A stretch of 64,000 nucleotides of DNA from Ciceribacter ferrooxidans (GCF_004137355.1 NZ_SDVB01000253.1:124001-188000), one strand, 5' to 3'; counted from the stretch's first letter, positions 25,225 to 35,798 are shown. Translations and numbers: made by a program. The notes: generated by a model not told the origin, from the sequence alone.

Positions 25225-27720
25225 ATGAACGAACTGCCGACAAGACTGAACCAGATGTCATCGCGCGCCGCCGCCATCGAGGTGCCTATCGAGGGCATGA
25301 CTTGTGCATCCTGCGTCAAACGCGTCGAGAAGGCGGCCGCGGCTGTGCCCGGCGTCGCCGAAAGCGCCGTGAATTTTGCGAGTGAGACTCTGACGGTAAG
25401 GCCGCAAGAGGGCTTCACTGCGGAGAAGCTCCTGGCGGCGATCCATGCCGCCGGCTACGAGGCGAAGCCGGAGACGATCGAACTCGAAATCGAGGACATG
25501 ACCTGCGCCTCTTGCGTCGGTCGGGTCGAGAAGGCCCTAAAGGCTGTGCCGGCCGTCGAACGCGCCACGGTCAACCTGGCGACGGGGCAGGCGATCGTCT
25601 CCGTGCTTGGAGGCAAGACCCAGGTGCCGGCCTTGCTCGACGCGGTCCGCAAGGCTGGCTATGGCGCTAAGTTGGTGGCCGACACGGACAAGGGAGATGC
25701 CGCGCAGGCAGCGCGCGCCCGCGAGATCGGCACGTTGACCCGCGATTTCGTCATCGCGTTCATTCTGACCCTGCCGCTTATCGTCACAGAGATGGGTAGC
25801 CATCTCTATCCGCCGCTGCACCACACGCTGATGGAGATCTTTCCTGGAAATCTCCTGAACTACATCCAGTTCGCCCTGGCGACGGCCGTTCTGCTCGGAC
25901 CGGGTCTCCGCTTCTATCTTAAAGGGTTTCCTGCGCTCCTGCGGGGCGGACCGGACATGAATTCACTCGTGGCCATCGGAACGTCGGCAGCCTACGGCTA
26001 TTCTCTCGTGACGACGTTCGCGCCCGAATTGTTGCCTTACGAAGCGCGCAACATCTACTACGAGGCGGCAACGGTGATCGTCACGCTCATTCTGCTCGGG
26101 CGATTGCTCGAAGCGCGAGCCAAGGGACGTACCGGTGAGGCGATCCGCAAACTCGCAGGCCTGCAGGCGAAGACGGCTCGTGTCGAAAGAGACGGCGTCA
26201 CGGTCGATGTCGCGACGGAGGCAGTCATCGTCGGCGATGTCGTGGTGATCCGCCCCGGTGAGCGTATTCCAGTTGACGGCACCGTGATCGACGGCGGCTC
26301 CTATGTTGACGAGTCCATGATTTCCGGCGAACCCGTACCTGTCGAGAAAGGCGCGGGCGCGACCGTCATCGGCGGCACGATCAACACGAGTGGGAGCTTC
26401 CGCTTCCGGGCGGAAAAGGTCGGCGCCGATACCATGCTTTCCCAGATCATTCGTATGGTCGGGGAGGCACAAGGAGCGAAACTGCCGATCCAGATGTTGG
26501 TCGACCAGGTGACGGGCTGGTTCGTACCGGTGGTCATGGTGATCGCGGCACTTACCTTTGTCGCCTGGGTGCTCGTCGGGCCCGAGCCCGCCTATACCTA
26601 CGGCCTCGTCGCCGCGGTCGCGGTGCTGATCATCGCCTGCCCTTGTGCGATGGGGCTTGCCACTCCGACGTCGATCATGGTCGGCACGGGACGTGCGGCG
26701 GAGTTGGGTGTGCTGTTCCGTAAGGGCGAGGCCCTGCAAAAACTGCGCGAGGTCGGCGTCGTCGTCATGGACAAGACCGGAACGATCACGAAGGGCCGGC
26801 CGGAGCTTACCGACCTCATTGTGGCGGACGGATTTTCCGAGGACGAGGTACTGATGCTCGCCGCCAGCCTGGAGGTGCGTTCGGAGCATCCGCTGGCAGA
26901 GGCAATCGTCAACGCGGCGGAAGTCCGCAAGATTGCCCTGGCCACTGTCGAGAAGGCCGACGCGATGCCGGGCTTCGGCATTACGGGCATCGTGGCCGGT
27001 CGTGCCGTGGCGGCCGGCGCCGACCGACTGATGGCAAAGCTCGGACTTTCGGTTGCGCTCTTCACCGACGTCGCTCGCAAGCTGGCAGCCGAGGGAAAGA
27101 CACCTCTTTACGTGGCTATCGATGGCGTTCTCGCCGGAGCGGTCGCCGTTGCCGATCCCTTGAAGGAGGCGAGCCCCGCTGCGGTTTCGGCGCTGAAAGC
27201 GATGGGCCTGAAAGTGGTTATGGTGACCGGCGACAACCGCGGAACTGCGGAAGCGATCGCCCGCGCTGCCGACATCGACGAGGTGATCGCTGAAGTGTTG
27301 CCGGCGGGTAAGGTGGACGTGATCCGGGAATTGAAATCGAAGGGGTCGACGGTCGCCTTCGTCGGCGACGGCATCAACGATGCCCCGGCACTGGCGAGCG
27401 CGGATACCGGCCTCGCCATCGGAACCGGCACTGATGTGGCCATCGAAAGCGCTGACGTCGTGCTCGTCGGCGGCGATCTCGGCTCGGTCGTTCATGCAAT
27501 CGAACTGAGCCGCGCGGTGATGCGGAACATACAGCAAAACCTGTTCTGGGCCTTCGGCTACAATGTTCTCCTCATCCCGGTGGCGGCGGGGGTGCTCTAT
27601 CCCGCCTTTGGTCTTCTGCTGTCGCCGATGATCGGCGCCGGTGCGATGGGCTTGTCGAGCGTCTTCGTTGTCACCAATGCGCTACGTTTGAAGCGGGCGC
27701 AGGTGACTCGGCTTTCCTGA
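25225..27720 (+). CDS. copA: Copper-exporting P1B-type ATPase
   Basis: 831 residues: two N-terminal heavy-metal domains (CxxC at Cys27/Cys30 and Cys94/Cys97), eight predicted membrane helices, the intramembrane CPC motif (Cys472-Pro-Cys474), the phosphorylated Asp516 in DKTGTIT, an [11 protein letters not shown]-loop and [10 protein letters not shown]. These are the marks of a Cu(I) exporter of the inner membrane. The start at 25225 has AGAGGTG upstream. It is the first gene of copA-cueR, transcribed from a CueR-type promoter, so export is induced by cytosolic copper. Confidence 0.96.
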   Translation: MNELPTRLNQMSSRAAAIEVPIEGMTCASCVKRVEKAAAAVPGVAESAVNFASETLTVRPQEGFTAEKLLAAIHAAGYEAKPETIELEIEDMTCASCVGRVEKALKAVPAVERATVNLATGQAIVSVLGGKTQVPALLDAVRKAGYGAKLVADTDKGDAAQAARAREIGTLTRDFVIAFILTLPLIVTEMGSHLYPPLHHTLMEIFPGNLLNYIQFALATAVLLGPGLRFYLKGFPALLRGGPDMNSLVAIGTSAAYGYSLVTTFAPELLPYEARNIYYEAATVIVTLILLGRLLEARAKGRTGEAIRKLAGLQAKTARVERDGVTVDVATEAVIVGDVVVIRPGERIPVDGTVIDGGSYVDESMISGEPVPVEKGAGATVIGGTINTSGSFRFRAEKVGADTMLSQIIRMVGEAQGAKLPIQMLVDQVTGWFVPVVMVIAALTFVAWVLVGPEPAYTYGLVAAVAVLIIACPCAMGLATPTSIMVGTGRAAELGVLFRKGEALQKLREVGVVVMDKTGTITKGRPELTDLIVADGFSEDEVLMLAASLEVRSEHPLAEAIVNAAEVRKIALATVEKADAMPGFGITGIVAGRAVAAGADRLMAKLGLSVALFTDVARKLAAEGKTPLYVAIDGVLAGAVAVADPLKEASPAAVSALKAMGLKVVMVTGDNRGTAEAIARAADIDEVIAEVLPAGKVDVIRELKSKGSTVAFVGDGINDAPALASADTGLAIGTGTDVAIESADVVLVGGDLGSVVHAIELSRAVMRNIQQNLFWAFGYNVLLIPVAAGVLYPAFGLLLSPMIGAGAMGLSSVFVVTNALRLKRAQVTRLS

Positions 27721-27735
27721 CTAGGAGGAAGAGAC

Positions 27736-28146
27736 ATGAATATTGGTGATGCTTCCGAGGCATCCGGCGTTTCGGCCAAGATGATCCGGTACTACGAGGA
27801 AATCGGCCTCGTGCGGCCGGCGAGCCGCACCGCTTCGAACTATCGCCTTTATGGCGAAGAGGAAGTGCATCGCTTGCGGTTCATTCGCCGCGCCCGTTCC
27901 CTCGGCTTCTCGCTCGAGGAGACGGAGCGGCTGCTGAAGCTCTGGGACGACAAGAGCCGTGCGAGCGCGGAGGTGAAGAAGGTGGCGCTTGCCCACATCG
28001 TCGACCTCGAGGAGAAGATCGCAGCCATGAAGTCGATGGTGGCCACGCTGACGGAGCTCGCCGATTGCTGCCAGGGCGACCACCGGCCGAACTGCCCGAT
28101 CCTTGCCGATCTCGCCGGTCCGGACGCGCGACGCAGGGGCCACTAG
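27736..28146 (+). CDS. cueR: Copper-responsive MerR-family regulator CueR
   Basis: 136 residues: MerR helix-turn-helix (MNIGDASEASGVSAKMIRYYEEIGL) and a dimerisation helix, with metal ligands Cys112 and Cys120 in DCCQGDHRPNCPIL, the same positions as in E. coli CueR. It starts 15 bp after copA with AGGAGGAAGAG as ribosome site, so the activator is part of its own target operon. It should bind the two dyads at 25177-25197 and 28198-28218. Confidence 0.95.
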   Translation: MNIGDASEASGVSAKMIRYYEEIGLVRPASRTASNYRLYGEEEVHRLRFIRRARSLGFSLEETERLLKLWDDKSRASAEVKKVALAHIVDLEEKIAAMKSMVATLTELADCCQGDHRPNCPILADLAGPDARRRGH

Positions 28147-28194
28147 GCCATGGCAAGGGCGGAAAGCGTTGTTATACCGCCCAGGAATTTCCGC

Positions 28195-28225
28195 TTGGCC
28201 TTCCCCATGAGGGAAGGTGCATCAC
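28195..28225 (+). promoter_or_regulatory. CueR-type operator and promoter of copZ
   Basis: TTGGCC (-35), 19-bp spacer with GCCTTCC-N7-GGAAGGT (28198-28218), then CATCAC as -10 region. Same geometry as the copA promoter. It lies 52 bp after the cueR stop and serves the HMA-domain gene at 28270. Confidence 0.78.
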
Positions 28226-28269
28226 TGATGGTATCCGTGCCGAGAGGCATAAGAGAAAAGGACAGTAAC

Positions 28270-28476
28270 ATGAGCGAACTCAATCTCTTCCGTGTAGAAG
28301 ACATGACCTGCGGCCACTGCGCCAAGTCCGTGAAGGCTGCACTCGCCGACGCGTTGCCCGGGGCGGAGGTCTCCGTCGACCTCGTCTCTCATGAGGTGCG
28401 CGTCACCGGAGATGCCACGAAAGCCGAAGCGGCGATTCGCGAGGCCGGCTACACTCCGGAACGGCTCGGAGCCTGA
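28270..28476 (+). CDS. copZ: Copper chaperone, single HMA domain (CopZ)
   Basis: 68 residues, one heavy-metal-associated domain with DMTCGHC near the N-terminus and the usual beta-alpha-beta pattern ending EAGYTPERL. Carries Cu(I) to the CopA metal domains. AAAGGAC precedes the ATG. Its own CueR-type promoter makes it a second transcription unit of the copper regulon. Confidence 0.92.
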   Translation: MSELNLFRVEDMTCGHCAKSVKAALADALPGAEVSVDLVSHEVRVTGDATKAEAAIREAGYTPERLGA

Positions 28477-28508
28477 CGGGCTCCTGGCTTCTGCAATCTC
28501 GCCGGGAT

Positions 28509-28522
28509 TTGATCTTCATCAA
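28509..28522 (+). promoter_or_regulatory. FNR/FixK box upstream of AhpD-like gene
   Basis: TTGATCTTCATCAA, a full match to TTGATNNNNATCAA, 68 bp before the ATG of the carboxymuconolactone-decarboxylase-family gene. GTTAAG (28543-28548) or CATATG (28550-28555) could be the -10 element. Confidence 0.72.
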
Positions 28523-28590
28523 GGTTGGGCCGTTGACCTCCGGTTAAGCCATATGCATATCGCTATGTGTTAACAGGAAAGGTTCCCCCG

Positions 28591-28944
28591 ATGGTCACGA
28601 AATACTATCCCGACATCACCAAGGACATCTCCGCCCAGACCAAGACGCTGCGGAAGGACATTCCCGATGTCATGGCAGGCTTTTCCGCCATGGCGTCGGC
28701 TGCGACTCGCGACGGAGCGCTCGACAAGAAGACAAAGGAGTTCGTGGCGCTGGCGATCGCGATTGCCACACGCTGCGACGGTTGCATCGGCTTTCACACC
28801 GACGCATTGGTGAAGCTCGGCGCGACCAAAGCAGAGTTCGAGGAGACGCTCGGCATGGCCGTCTATATGGGGGGCGGCCCGTCGCTGATGTATGCGGCAC
28901 ACGCCATGAGCGCCTGGGAGCAGTTCGGCGGCGCGGCGGAGTAA
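28591..28944 (+). CDS. AhpD-like carboxymuconolactone decarboxylase family protein
   Basis: 117 residues with the AhpD redox motif CDGCIGFH (Cys62, Cys65, His69) and the helical core VALAIAIATRCDGC...ALVKLGATKAEFEETLGMAVYMGGGPSLMYA. Members are peroxidase partners or alkylhydroperoxide reductases. ATG 28591 is preferred (AGGAAAGG upstream); a GTG-type start at 28567 is possible. An FNR/FixK box upstream suggests induction in low oxygen. Confidence 0.88.
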   Translation: MVTKYYPDITKDISAQTKTLRKDIPDVMAGFSAMASAATRDGALDKKTKEFVALAIAIATRCDGCIGFHTDALVKLGATKAEFEETLGMAVYMGGGPSLMYAAHAMSAWEQFGGAAE

Positions 28945-29088
28945 CGCGTCCCGGGGCACGGTCGTTCGCGCCGGTCAGCGGAGCAGAGTTCTCCAGTGAT
29001 AGCGCGCGATCGGCGGGGTGGCCGACATCCGTTTGGAACCATCCGGCCGGATCTGCATTTCCTTCCGAGACCGAGAGGAGGAAGTGCC

Positions 29089-29388
29089 ATGACTTATGAT
29101 CCCAACCTCAATCGCGATCCGCGAGACGTCAAGACTCCGCCGCCGCGTGCATCTCGCAGCGGCACATGGACTTGGGCGGCCATCGGAGCCGTGATCGTCC
29201 TTGGGCTGGTCGTCTGGTCGCTGATGAGCGGCGGCCCCGGCGTCGACCAATCGACAACGTCCTCGACGACGGCGCCCGCGACCGACACCGCGCCCGCGAT
29301 TCAGCCGACGACACCCGCGGCTCCGGCAACCCCGCCGGCCAACGATGCCGCCCCGGCGAACCCGCCTGCAGGCGACTCGCAGCCCTAA
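29089..29388 (+). CDS. Small membrane-anchored Ala/Pro/Thr-rich protein
   Basis: 99 residues: charged N-terminus, one membrane segment (about 26-46, WAAIGAVIVLGLVVWSLM), then a low-complexity tail of Ala, Pro, Thr and Asp. No recognised family; such proteins are common in rhizobia. A strong GAGGAGGAAG ribosome site supports the start. GGAAC at 29035-29039 with CATT 16 bp later is a weak match to an EcfG stress promoter. Confidence 0.72.
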   Translation: MTYDPNLNRDPRDVKTPPPRASRSGTWTWAAIGAVIVLGLVVWSLMSGGPGVDQSTTSSTTAPATDTAPAIQPTTPAAPATPPANDAAPANPPAGDSQP

Positions 29389-29411
29389 GCCGGGTAGACA
29401 GAAACAGAAAG

Positions 29412-29437
29412 CCGCCCGCCTCGAAAGAGGCGGACGG
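29412..29437 (-). terminator. Hairpin terminator, minus-strand orientation
   Basis: 11-bp stem with one mismatch and a tetraloop; read on the minus strand it is followed by CTTTCTGTTTCTG. It lies just after the DUF2188 remnant on that strand and may once have ended its transcript; it can also stop the plus-strand gene before it. Confidence 0.6.
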
Positions 29438-29447
29438 TACAGGCGTG

Positions 29448-29627
29448 TCAGCCTTTCGGCGGATGCGGATCATTGCCGTAGGAGTTCCGTTCGCGGATGC
29501 GACCGTTCTCCCCGTGGATCAACGTTTCCGTTTTCTGGTTCTGGGCGATACGGCGGGCGATGCCGATGGCTTCTCGCTGTGTTTCGACCACCTTGTGGCT
29601 CGCCGAAGTCCTCGCCCTCGATGGAGA
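29448..29627 (-). pseudogene. DUF2188 gene remnant
   Basis: The minus strand encodes a 59-codon open stretch whose second half is typical of DUF2188 proteins: HKVVETQREAIGIARRIAQN, then TLIHGENGRIRERNSYGNDP and HPPKG before the stop. DUF2188 proteins have about 75 residues starting with a HVVP strand; here two in-frame stops (the nearer at 29628-29630) interrupt the frame before that part, and the expected preceding strand (LVVSIEG) appears in another frame, so a frameshift probably broke the gene. A short product from an internal GTG cannot be excluded. Confidence 0.6.
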
Positions 29628-29730
29628 CTACGAGGTCGAGGCGCAAGAACGCTTTCACGATATCACCGGGTGGGACGACGGTACGACTACATGGGTGATG
29701 AGCGCATCCAGCAGCTGTCGGCCAGCAGGA

Positions 29731-30036
29731 TCACCGCTGCCAATCGACGTCGGTGACGGCATAGTGCTGCATCTCCGCGATCTCGCTGACAAAGGGTCGG
29801 ATGGCGGCGAGGAAGGGCGGGAAATGTGCTCCCTTGCGAAAACCCCGGAGGTGGTCCTCGGTGGACGTCCACAGAATGCGCAGGGTGAGGCTCGACGGGT
29901 CCTCGACGCAATGCGAGAGTTCGACGCCGTGGCATTCCGGTGCGGCCTTGAGGCTTTCTTGTGCCTTGCGATAAGCGGCAACGAGCTCTTCGGGCGTATG
30001 CTGCTTGAGTTGATAGCGAATATATTCGACGATCAT
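29731..30036 (-). CDS. Antibiotic biosynthesis monooxygenase (ABM) domain protein
   Basis: 101 residues, one ABM-like ferredoxin-fold domain: MIVEYIRYQL, PEELVAAYRKAQESLKAAPECHGVELSHCVEDPSSLTLRILWTS, then FRPF-type ending. Such small dimeric proteins act on quinones or reactive organic compounds. It is divergent from an HxlR regulator with a palindromic operator between, a common pairing for quinone or electrophile defence. The start at 30036 fits the family; the frame extends upstream without support. Confidence 0.88.
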   Translation of the reverse strand: MIVEYIRYQLKQHTPEELVAAYRKAQESLKAAPECHGVELSHCVEDPSSLTLRILWTSTEDHLRGFRKGAHFPPFLAAIRPFVSEIAEMQHYAVTDVDWQR

Positions 30037-30093
30037 GGCGGTGCGCTCCCGTGTTTCGGCGGCATTTTTGCAGAATATCGAAACGAGACAAGC

Positions 30094-30111
30094 ACTTACC
30101 TCAAGGTAATC
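30094..30111. promoter_or_regulatory. HxlR-type operator
   Basis: ACTTACC-TCAA-GGTAATC, with a perfect TTACC/GGTAA core (30096-30109), in the 134-bp divergent interval between the ABM and HxlR genes. HxlR-family regulators bind dyads of the ACTTAC/GTAAGT type. Confidence 0.6.
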
Positions 30112-30170
30112 AATATGGCGCCGCAGGCGGGCTATGGTGGCGCCAGTCATGTGGCGGGTGGAAAGCGGCG

Positions 30171-30548
30171 ATGGAGGCATGGGTGGACGTCGACAAGATG
30201 CATGATTGCCCGGTCCTGGCGACCATTCAGGTCATCGGCGGAAAATGGAAGCCGCGAATTCTGTGGCGGCTGCGCGACGGGGCGGCAACCTTCGGAGAAC
30301 TGAGGCGTATTGTCGGGGTGTCCGAGAAGGTGCTGCAGGAAAACCTGCTGGCGCTGCGCCGCGACGGCGTGATCTCCCGAACGCCGGTGAAGGACGGGGA
30401 TATAGTCTATGTCGAGTATCGATACACCGACTACGGCCTATCGCTGGTGCCGGTGCTGGACGCTATGGGGAATTGGGGTATGGCGCATGCCGCAAAGGAG
30501 AGAGACGGCGAGCCATCGGCAGCCCGCGCACCCCGCCGCCGAGCCTGA
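30171..30548 (+). CDS. HxlR family transcriptional regulator
   Basis: 125 residues with one winged-helix HxlR domain: CPVLATIQVIGGKWKPRILWRLRDGAATFGELRRIVGVSEKVLQENLLALRRDGVI. The conserved N-terminal Cys (Cys12 region, HDCPV) is the sensing residue in YodB/HypR-type members. The C-terminus is a short Ala/Arg-rich tail. Probably represses the divergent ABM gene and itself. Confidence 0.9.
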   Translation: MEAWVDVDKMHDCPVLATIQVIGGKWKPRILWRLRDGAATFGELRRIVGVSEKVLQENLLALRRDGVISRTPVKDGDIVYVEYRYTDYGLSLVPVLDAMGNWGMAHAAKERDGEPSAARAPRRRA

Positions 30549-30592
30549 GCATCGCTCAGGAGGCCGCGACCATCAATGCGGCCTTCGCCGAT

Positions 30593-32419
<1,827 letters not shown>

Positions 32420-32558
32420 GGGCAGCGCATATAGCAGCGCGCAATCCGCGGGCAAAGCGGAATATAGGGATTTCGGCGGCATTCGCGGCATAGCAGCAAG
32501 ATTTCCGGGACGGTACCACGTGCCCCTGCAACGGCGGTTGAATTTTTTCTCGTGGCGG

Positions 32559-32585
32559 TGTCGATTCTGTGGTTGGCGGCGCGTC
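32559..32585 (+). promoter_or_regulatory. Candidate ECF42 promoter before the DGPF/sigma operon
   Basis: TGTCGA (32559-32564) and CGTC (32582-32585) separated by 17 bp, the motif described for ECF42 sigma factors, 57 bp before the DGPF gene. Predicts autoregulation of the operon by the sigma factor at 33005-34249. Confidence 0.65.
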
Positions 32586-32642
32586 TCTTCGGTGACGGCG
32601 CCGATGGCCGGGCCGGAAAAGCCTCAAGGAGGGGCCGATACC

Positions 32643-33008
32643 ATGCAGTACATGCTTCTGATCTATGAGAGCGAGGAAATCTTCGGCGGTCCGGAAAAGA
32701 CGGGCTCCCTGATGGCCGAAGTCGGGCCGAAGCATTTCGCCTTCATCGGCGAGATGGGCGCTGCAAGGCTAGGTGGCGGAGGTCTCAAGGGCACCGCATT
32801 CGCAACGACGGTCCGCAGTGAGAACGGTAAACAGACGATCCACGACGGTCCGTTTGCTGAAACCAAAGAGCAACTCGGCGGCTATTACCTGATCGATGTG
32901 CCGGATCTCGATGCCGCGATCGCGCTCGCTCGGCGTGTGCCGCTGGGGCGTGACGGGGCCATCGAGATTCGCCCGCTCATTCCGCTGCCGCCCGGGGTGA
33001 CGCGGTGA
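32643..33008 (+). CDS. YciI-like DGPF domain protein
   Basis: 121 residues, one YCII/DGPF domain (MQYMLLIYESEE... with TIHDGPFAETKEQLGGYYLID), the motif that gave the family its name. Function unknown; the proteins are small and cytosolic. AAGGAGGGG precedes the ATG. Its stop overlaps the start of the sigma factor gene (GTGA), and DGPF proteins are the known genomic partners of ECF42 sigma factors. Confidence 0.92.
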   Translation: MQYMLLIYESEEIFGGPEKTGSLMAEVGPKHFAFIGEMGAARLGGGGLKGTAFATTVRSENGKQTIHDGPFAETKEQLGGYYLIDVPDLDAAIALARRVPLGRDGAIEIRPLIPLPPGVTR

Positions 33009-34249
33009 GCACACCGGTCGGCGAGAAGGCGCTCGACGATGCCTTTCGGACGGTCGGCGGGCGTATCCGCGCGGCACTGGCCGGCCGCTATCGAGACCTC
33101 GATCTCGCGGAAGAAGCGTTTGCGGAGAGTTGCCTGAAGGCGGCCAAGGCCTGGAAAGACGACGGTCCGCCGCGAGATCCGGCGGCATGGCTCTATCGGG
33201 TGGCAGAATGTGCGGCGCTCGACATTCTGCGTCGCCGTCGGACACGCGCGGAAAACCGTCCCGAGGAGCCGGCGTCCGAACCGACCGCCGAAGATCGGCT
33301 GGCAAGTGACGACGCCGTAATTCCCGACGAGCGGTTGAAGCTGATCTTCGTCTGCTGCCATCCCGCCATTGGCGGCGAAAGCCGCGCGGCGCTCACGTTG
33401 AAGCTCGTCTGCGGCCTGACGACAAGCGAGGTCGCACGTGCCTTTCTGGTGTCCGAAGCCACACTTGCGCAGCGATTGGTGCGAGCCAAGCGCAAGATTG
33501 CGGAGGCCGGCGTCGGCTTTGAGGTTCCGGAGCCCGAACACTGGACCGGACGCCTGTCTGCAGTGCTGTCGACGATCGAGATCGCCTATGCCAAGGCACA
33601 TGAGGACGCGGCGGGCTCAAGTCGGCATGCAGGCTTTGCCCGCGAAATGCTCGACCTGACGGCATTGCTGTCGGAAATGCTGCCCAAGGAGGCCGAGGTT
33701 CTGGCGCTGGCCGCGACTGTACGCTTCGCCGAGGCGCGCCGTCCGGCGCGTGTCGATGCGACTGGAGCGATGATTCCGCTCGCCGCGCAGGATCCGGCAC
33801 TCTGGTCGCAGCCGATGATTGCGGCGGCTCGAGGATACTGCGCAAGAGCGCTCGGGATGTCAGGGCCGGGACCTCGCATCATGCAGATGATGATCCATGC
33901 GCTCTGGTGTGGCAGAAGGAGTGTCGCCGATCCGCCGCCATGGAAGGCCGTGCTCGCGGCTTACGACATCCTGCTCGGCCTCCGCGACGATCCGGTGATC
34001 CGCATCAACCGCGCGGTGGCGCTTGCGGAGGTGCAAGGGGAAGAGGCAGCGTTGACCGAGCTGGACCGATTGGATGCCTATGTGCTGAACGACTTTTTGC
34101 CGTTCTTCGTCGCCCGGGCCGACGTTCTGTCGCGGCTCGGGCGCCACGACGAAGCGCGGATTTCCCTCGATAGGGCACTTGCGCTTGGACCGGGAGAGGC
34201 GGAACGCCGGTTCCTGGAACGGCGCCGGGCCGATCTCGTCGGGAAATAG
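33005..34249 (+). CDS. ECF42-type RNA polymerase sigma factor
   Basis: 414 residues: sigma-70 region 2 (about 10-80, LAGRYRDLDLAEEAFAESCLKAAKAW), region 4 (about 115-165, LTTSEVARAFLVSEATLAQRLVRAKRKI) and a long C-terminal extension (about 170-414) with TPR-like helices near the end (RADVLSRLGRHDEARISLDRALAL). ECF42 factors lack an anti-sigma factor and use this extension for control. GTG start overlapping the DGPF gene by 4 bp. A matching promoter lies at 32559. Confidence 0.92.
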   Translation: MSTPVGEKALDDAFRTVGGRIRAALAGRYRDLDLAEEAFAESCLKAAKAWKDDGPPRDPAAWLYRVAECAALDILRRRRTRAENRPEEPASEPTAEDRLASDDAVIPDERLKLIFVCCHPAIGGESRAALTLKLVCGLTTSEVARAFLVSEATLAQRLVRAKRKIAEAGVGFEVPEPEHWTGRLSAVLSTIEIAYAKAHEDAAGSSRHAGFAREMLDLTALLSEMLPKEAEVLALAATVRFAEARRPARVDATGAMIPLAAQDPALWSQPMIAAARGYCARALGMSGPGPRIMQMMIHALWCGRRSVADPPPWKAVLAAYDILLGLRDDPVIRINRAVALAEVQGEEAALTELDRLDAYVLNDFLPFFVARADVLSRLGRHDEARISLDRALALGPGEAERRFLERRRADLVGK

Positions 34250-34252
34250 GGT

Positions 34253-35128
34253 TCAGACCGTAAATTGTTCCGGCCAGTCGCGTCGCGTGGCGACCTGACC
34301 CTCGCTGCGCAACCGCAGCACGTCCGCAAGATCGATCTCCGTGATCAGCCACCCGCTTTCATCGGCATCGTCGCTCTCGCTCTCGGCGAACACGCCCGAT
34401 GGGGGCATGCCATAGTCCGGCGGCACATAAAGAGCCGCGCGCCCCCTGTTCTCGTCGACCGCGGGAGACCACGGTGCATTGCCGGCCGTCGGCGAGACCA
34501 GCACAGCAATCTGATTTTCCAGTGCGCGTGCCTGTGCGCCGATCCTTACCCGATAGGCGCCGGCCAGCGTGTCGGTGCAGCTCGGCGCGAGAATGAGCTC
34601 GACACCCAGGTCTGCGAGCTTGCGGCCAAGCATCGGAAACTCGTTGTCGTAGCAGATGAGGATGCCGAGTGTGCCGAGAGGCGTTTCGAAACTACGGAGG
34701 CCGTCCTCGCCCGCCGCAATACCCCACTGCTCTCGCTCGAAGCGGGTCATGATGACCTTGTCCTGGTGACCGATCAGGCCGTCGGGACCGAAGAGCCAGG
34801 CACGATTGCGGTAGTTGCCATCGGGGTCGCGCATCGGTGCCGTGCCGGGCTGGAAGACGATGCCGTGGGTCCGGGCGATATCTTCGCAGAGATCGAGCCA
34901 GGCCGGGATCATCGGCTGGATACCGGCAATCGACCCGTGCAGGTCAGAGCGAACCTGTGGGGCGAGCTGGCCGGCGAGCACGAGGCCCGAATATTCGGGC
35001 AGCAGCAGAAGCTTTGCGCCCTTGTCGACGGCTGCACGCACCAGATCGGTGAGATGGAGGACGTAATCCTCCCAGGTCTCGATCAGGTCGATCTTGTACT
35101 GGCAGCTGGCAAGCGTGATCTTGGTCAT
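34253..35128 (-). CDS. Carbon-nitrogen hydrolase (nitrilase superfamily)
   Basis: 291 residues with the complete catalytic triad Glu45 (LLLPEYSG), Lys124 (HQDKVIMTRFE) and Cys159 (ILICYDNEFP). Cytosolic amidase/nitrilase-type enzyme; substrate not predictable. It overlaps by 4 bp the GNAT gene before it, so the two are a coupled pair. Rhizobial pairs of a nitrilase-like enzyme and a GNAT protein suggest acyl-amine or amide metabolism, which is inference. Confidence 0.9.
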   Translation of the reverse strand: MTKITLASCQYKIDLIETWEDYVLHLTDLVRAAVDKGAKLLLLPEYSGLVLAGQLAPQVRSDLHGSIAGIQPMIPAWLDLCEDIARTHGIVFQPGTAPMRDPDGNYRNRAWLFGPDGLIGHQDKVIMTRFEREQWGIAAGEDGLRSFETPLGTLGILICYDNEFPMLGRKLADLGVELILAPSCTDTLAGAYRVRIGAQARALENQIAVLVSPTAGNAPWSPAVDENRGRAALYVPPDYGMPPSGVFAESESDDADESGWLITEIDLADVLRLRSEGQVATRRDWPEQFTV

Positions 35129-35718
35129 GAACGGAGGTCCCGTATCCAGAAAGAGAGGGGCTTCGGACTTTCCTCGGCCTCGTCGAGGTCGCGCCAGGAG
35201 AAGGTCGTTCGAAGCTCGGGATGATGGCTGTAGCCGCGCTTGGTCCAGAAAGAATCGAGAGGCACGTAGTCGGTGGGCCTGCGCGGATGGTCTGCAGCGC
35301 GCTCGACGGCGCAGAAGGTGGCATAGCGCAGGCCGTGCTTTTTCGCCTGGGCCTCGCGGCCTTCGAAGAATTTCACGCCGATGCCTCGGCCGCGATAGGC
35401 AGGTAACAGCACGCTTTCGCCGAAATAGAAGTAGTCGGCCGGATCGCGGCCGGCGGCGATGAACGGCGCCTGCACCTCGTCCGTCTCGGCAAGCATGGGG
35501 GTCCCGGTCGAGGCGCCGACGATGGTGTCGTCGTCGATTGCGAGCACGAAGATCGAGCCCTCGGAGCGCGCATAGATCTCCACGTACTGGCGCTCATAGT
35601 CGCTGTCGCCGTGATAGAGATAGGGAAAGTCATGGAAGACGGCGATCCGCAGCCGCGCAAGGTCGTCGACGAAGGCGGCCACGTCGCGGCCGGAAAAGGA
35701 TTGGATCGTGAGGGTCAT
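35125..35718 (-). CDS. GNAT family N-acetyltransferase
   Basis: 197 residues with a GNAT fold: strand VLAIDDDTIVGAST, then the acetyl-CoA motif ESVLLPAYRGRGIGVKFFEGREAQAKKHGL (Q/R-x-x-G-x-G/A) and YVPLDSFWTKRGY, the usual late motif. First gene of the GNAT-nitrilase pair. Substrate unknown. Confidence 0.9.
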   Translation of the reverse strand: MTLTIQSFSGRDVAAFVDDLARLRIAVFHDFPYLYHGDSDYERQYVEIYARSEGSIFVLAIDDDTIVGASTGTPMLAETDEVQAPFIAAGRDPADYFYFGESVLLPAYRGRGIGVKFFEGREAQAKKHGLRYATFCAVERAADHPRRPTDYVPLDSFWTKRGYSHHPELRTTFSWRDLDEAEESPKPLSFWIRDLRS

Positions 35719-35798
35719 GAAAGGTTTTCAGTCCGTTTGGGAGCGGTTATACCGTTCCGGAACCTTCGATCCAAGTCCTGCCTGCCACGAGGAATGCC

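Noticed and set aside
25963-27537. 524-codon open frame on the minus strand
   Set aside because: Antisense to copA; sequence is low-complexity His/Asp/Arg-rich without any domain.
29035-29059. EcfG general-stress promoter before the small membrane protein
   Set aside because: GGAAC is present, but the -10 is CATT instead of CGTT; not enough to report as a feature.
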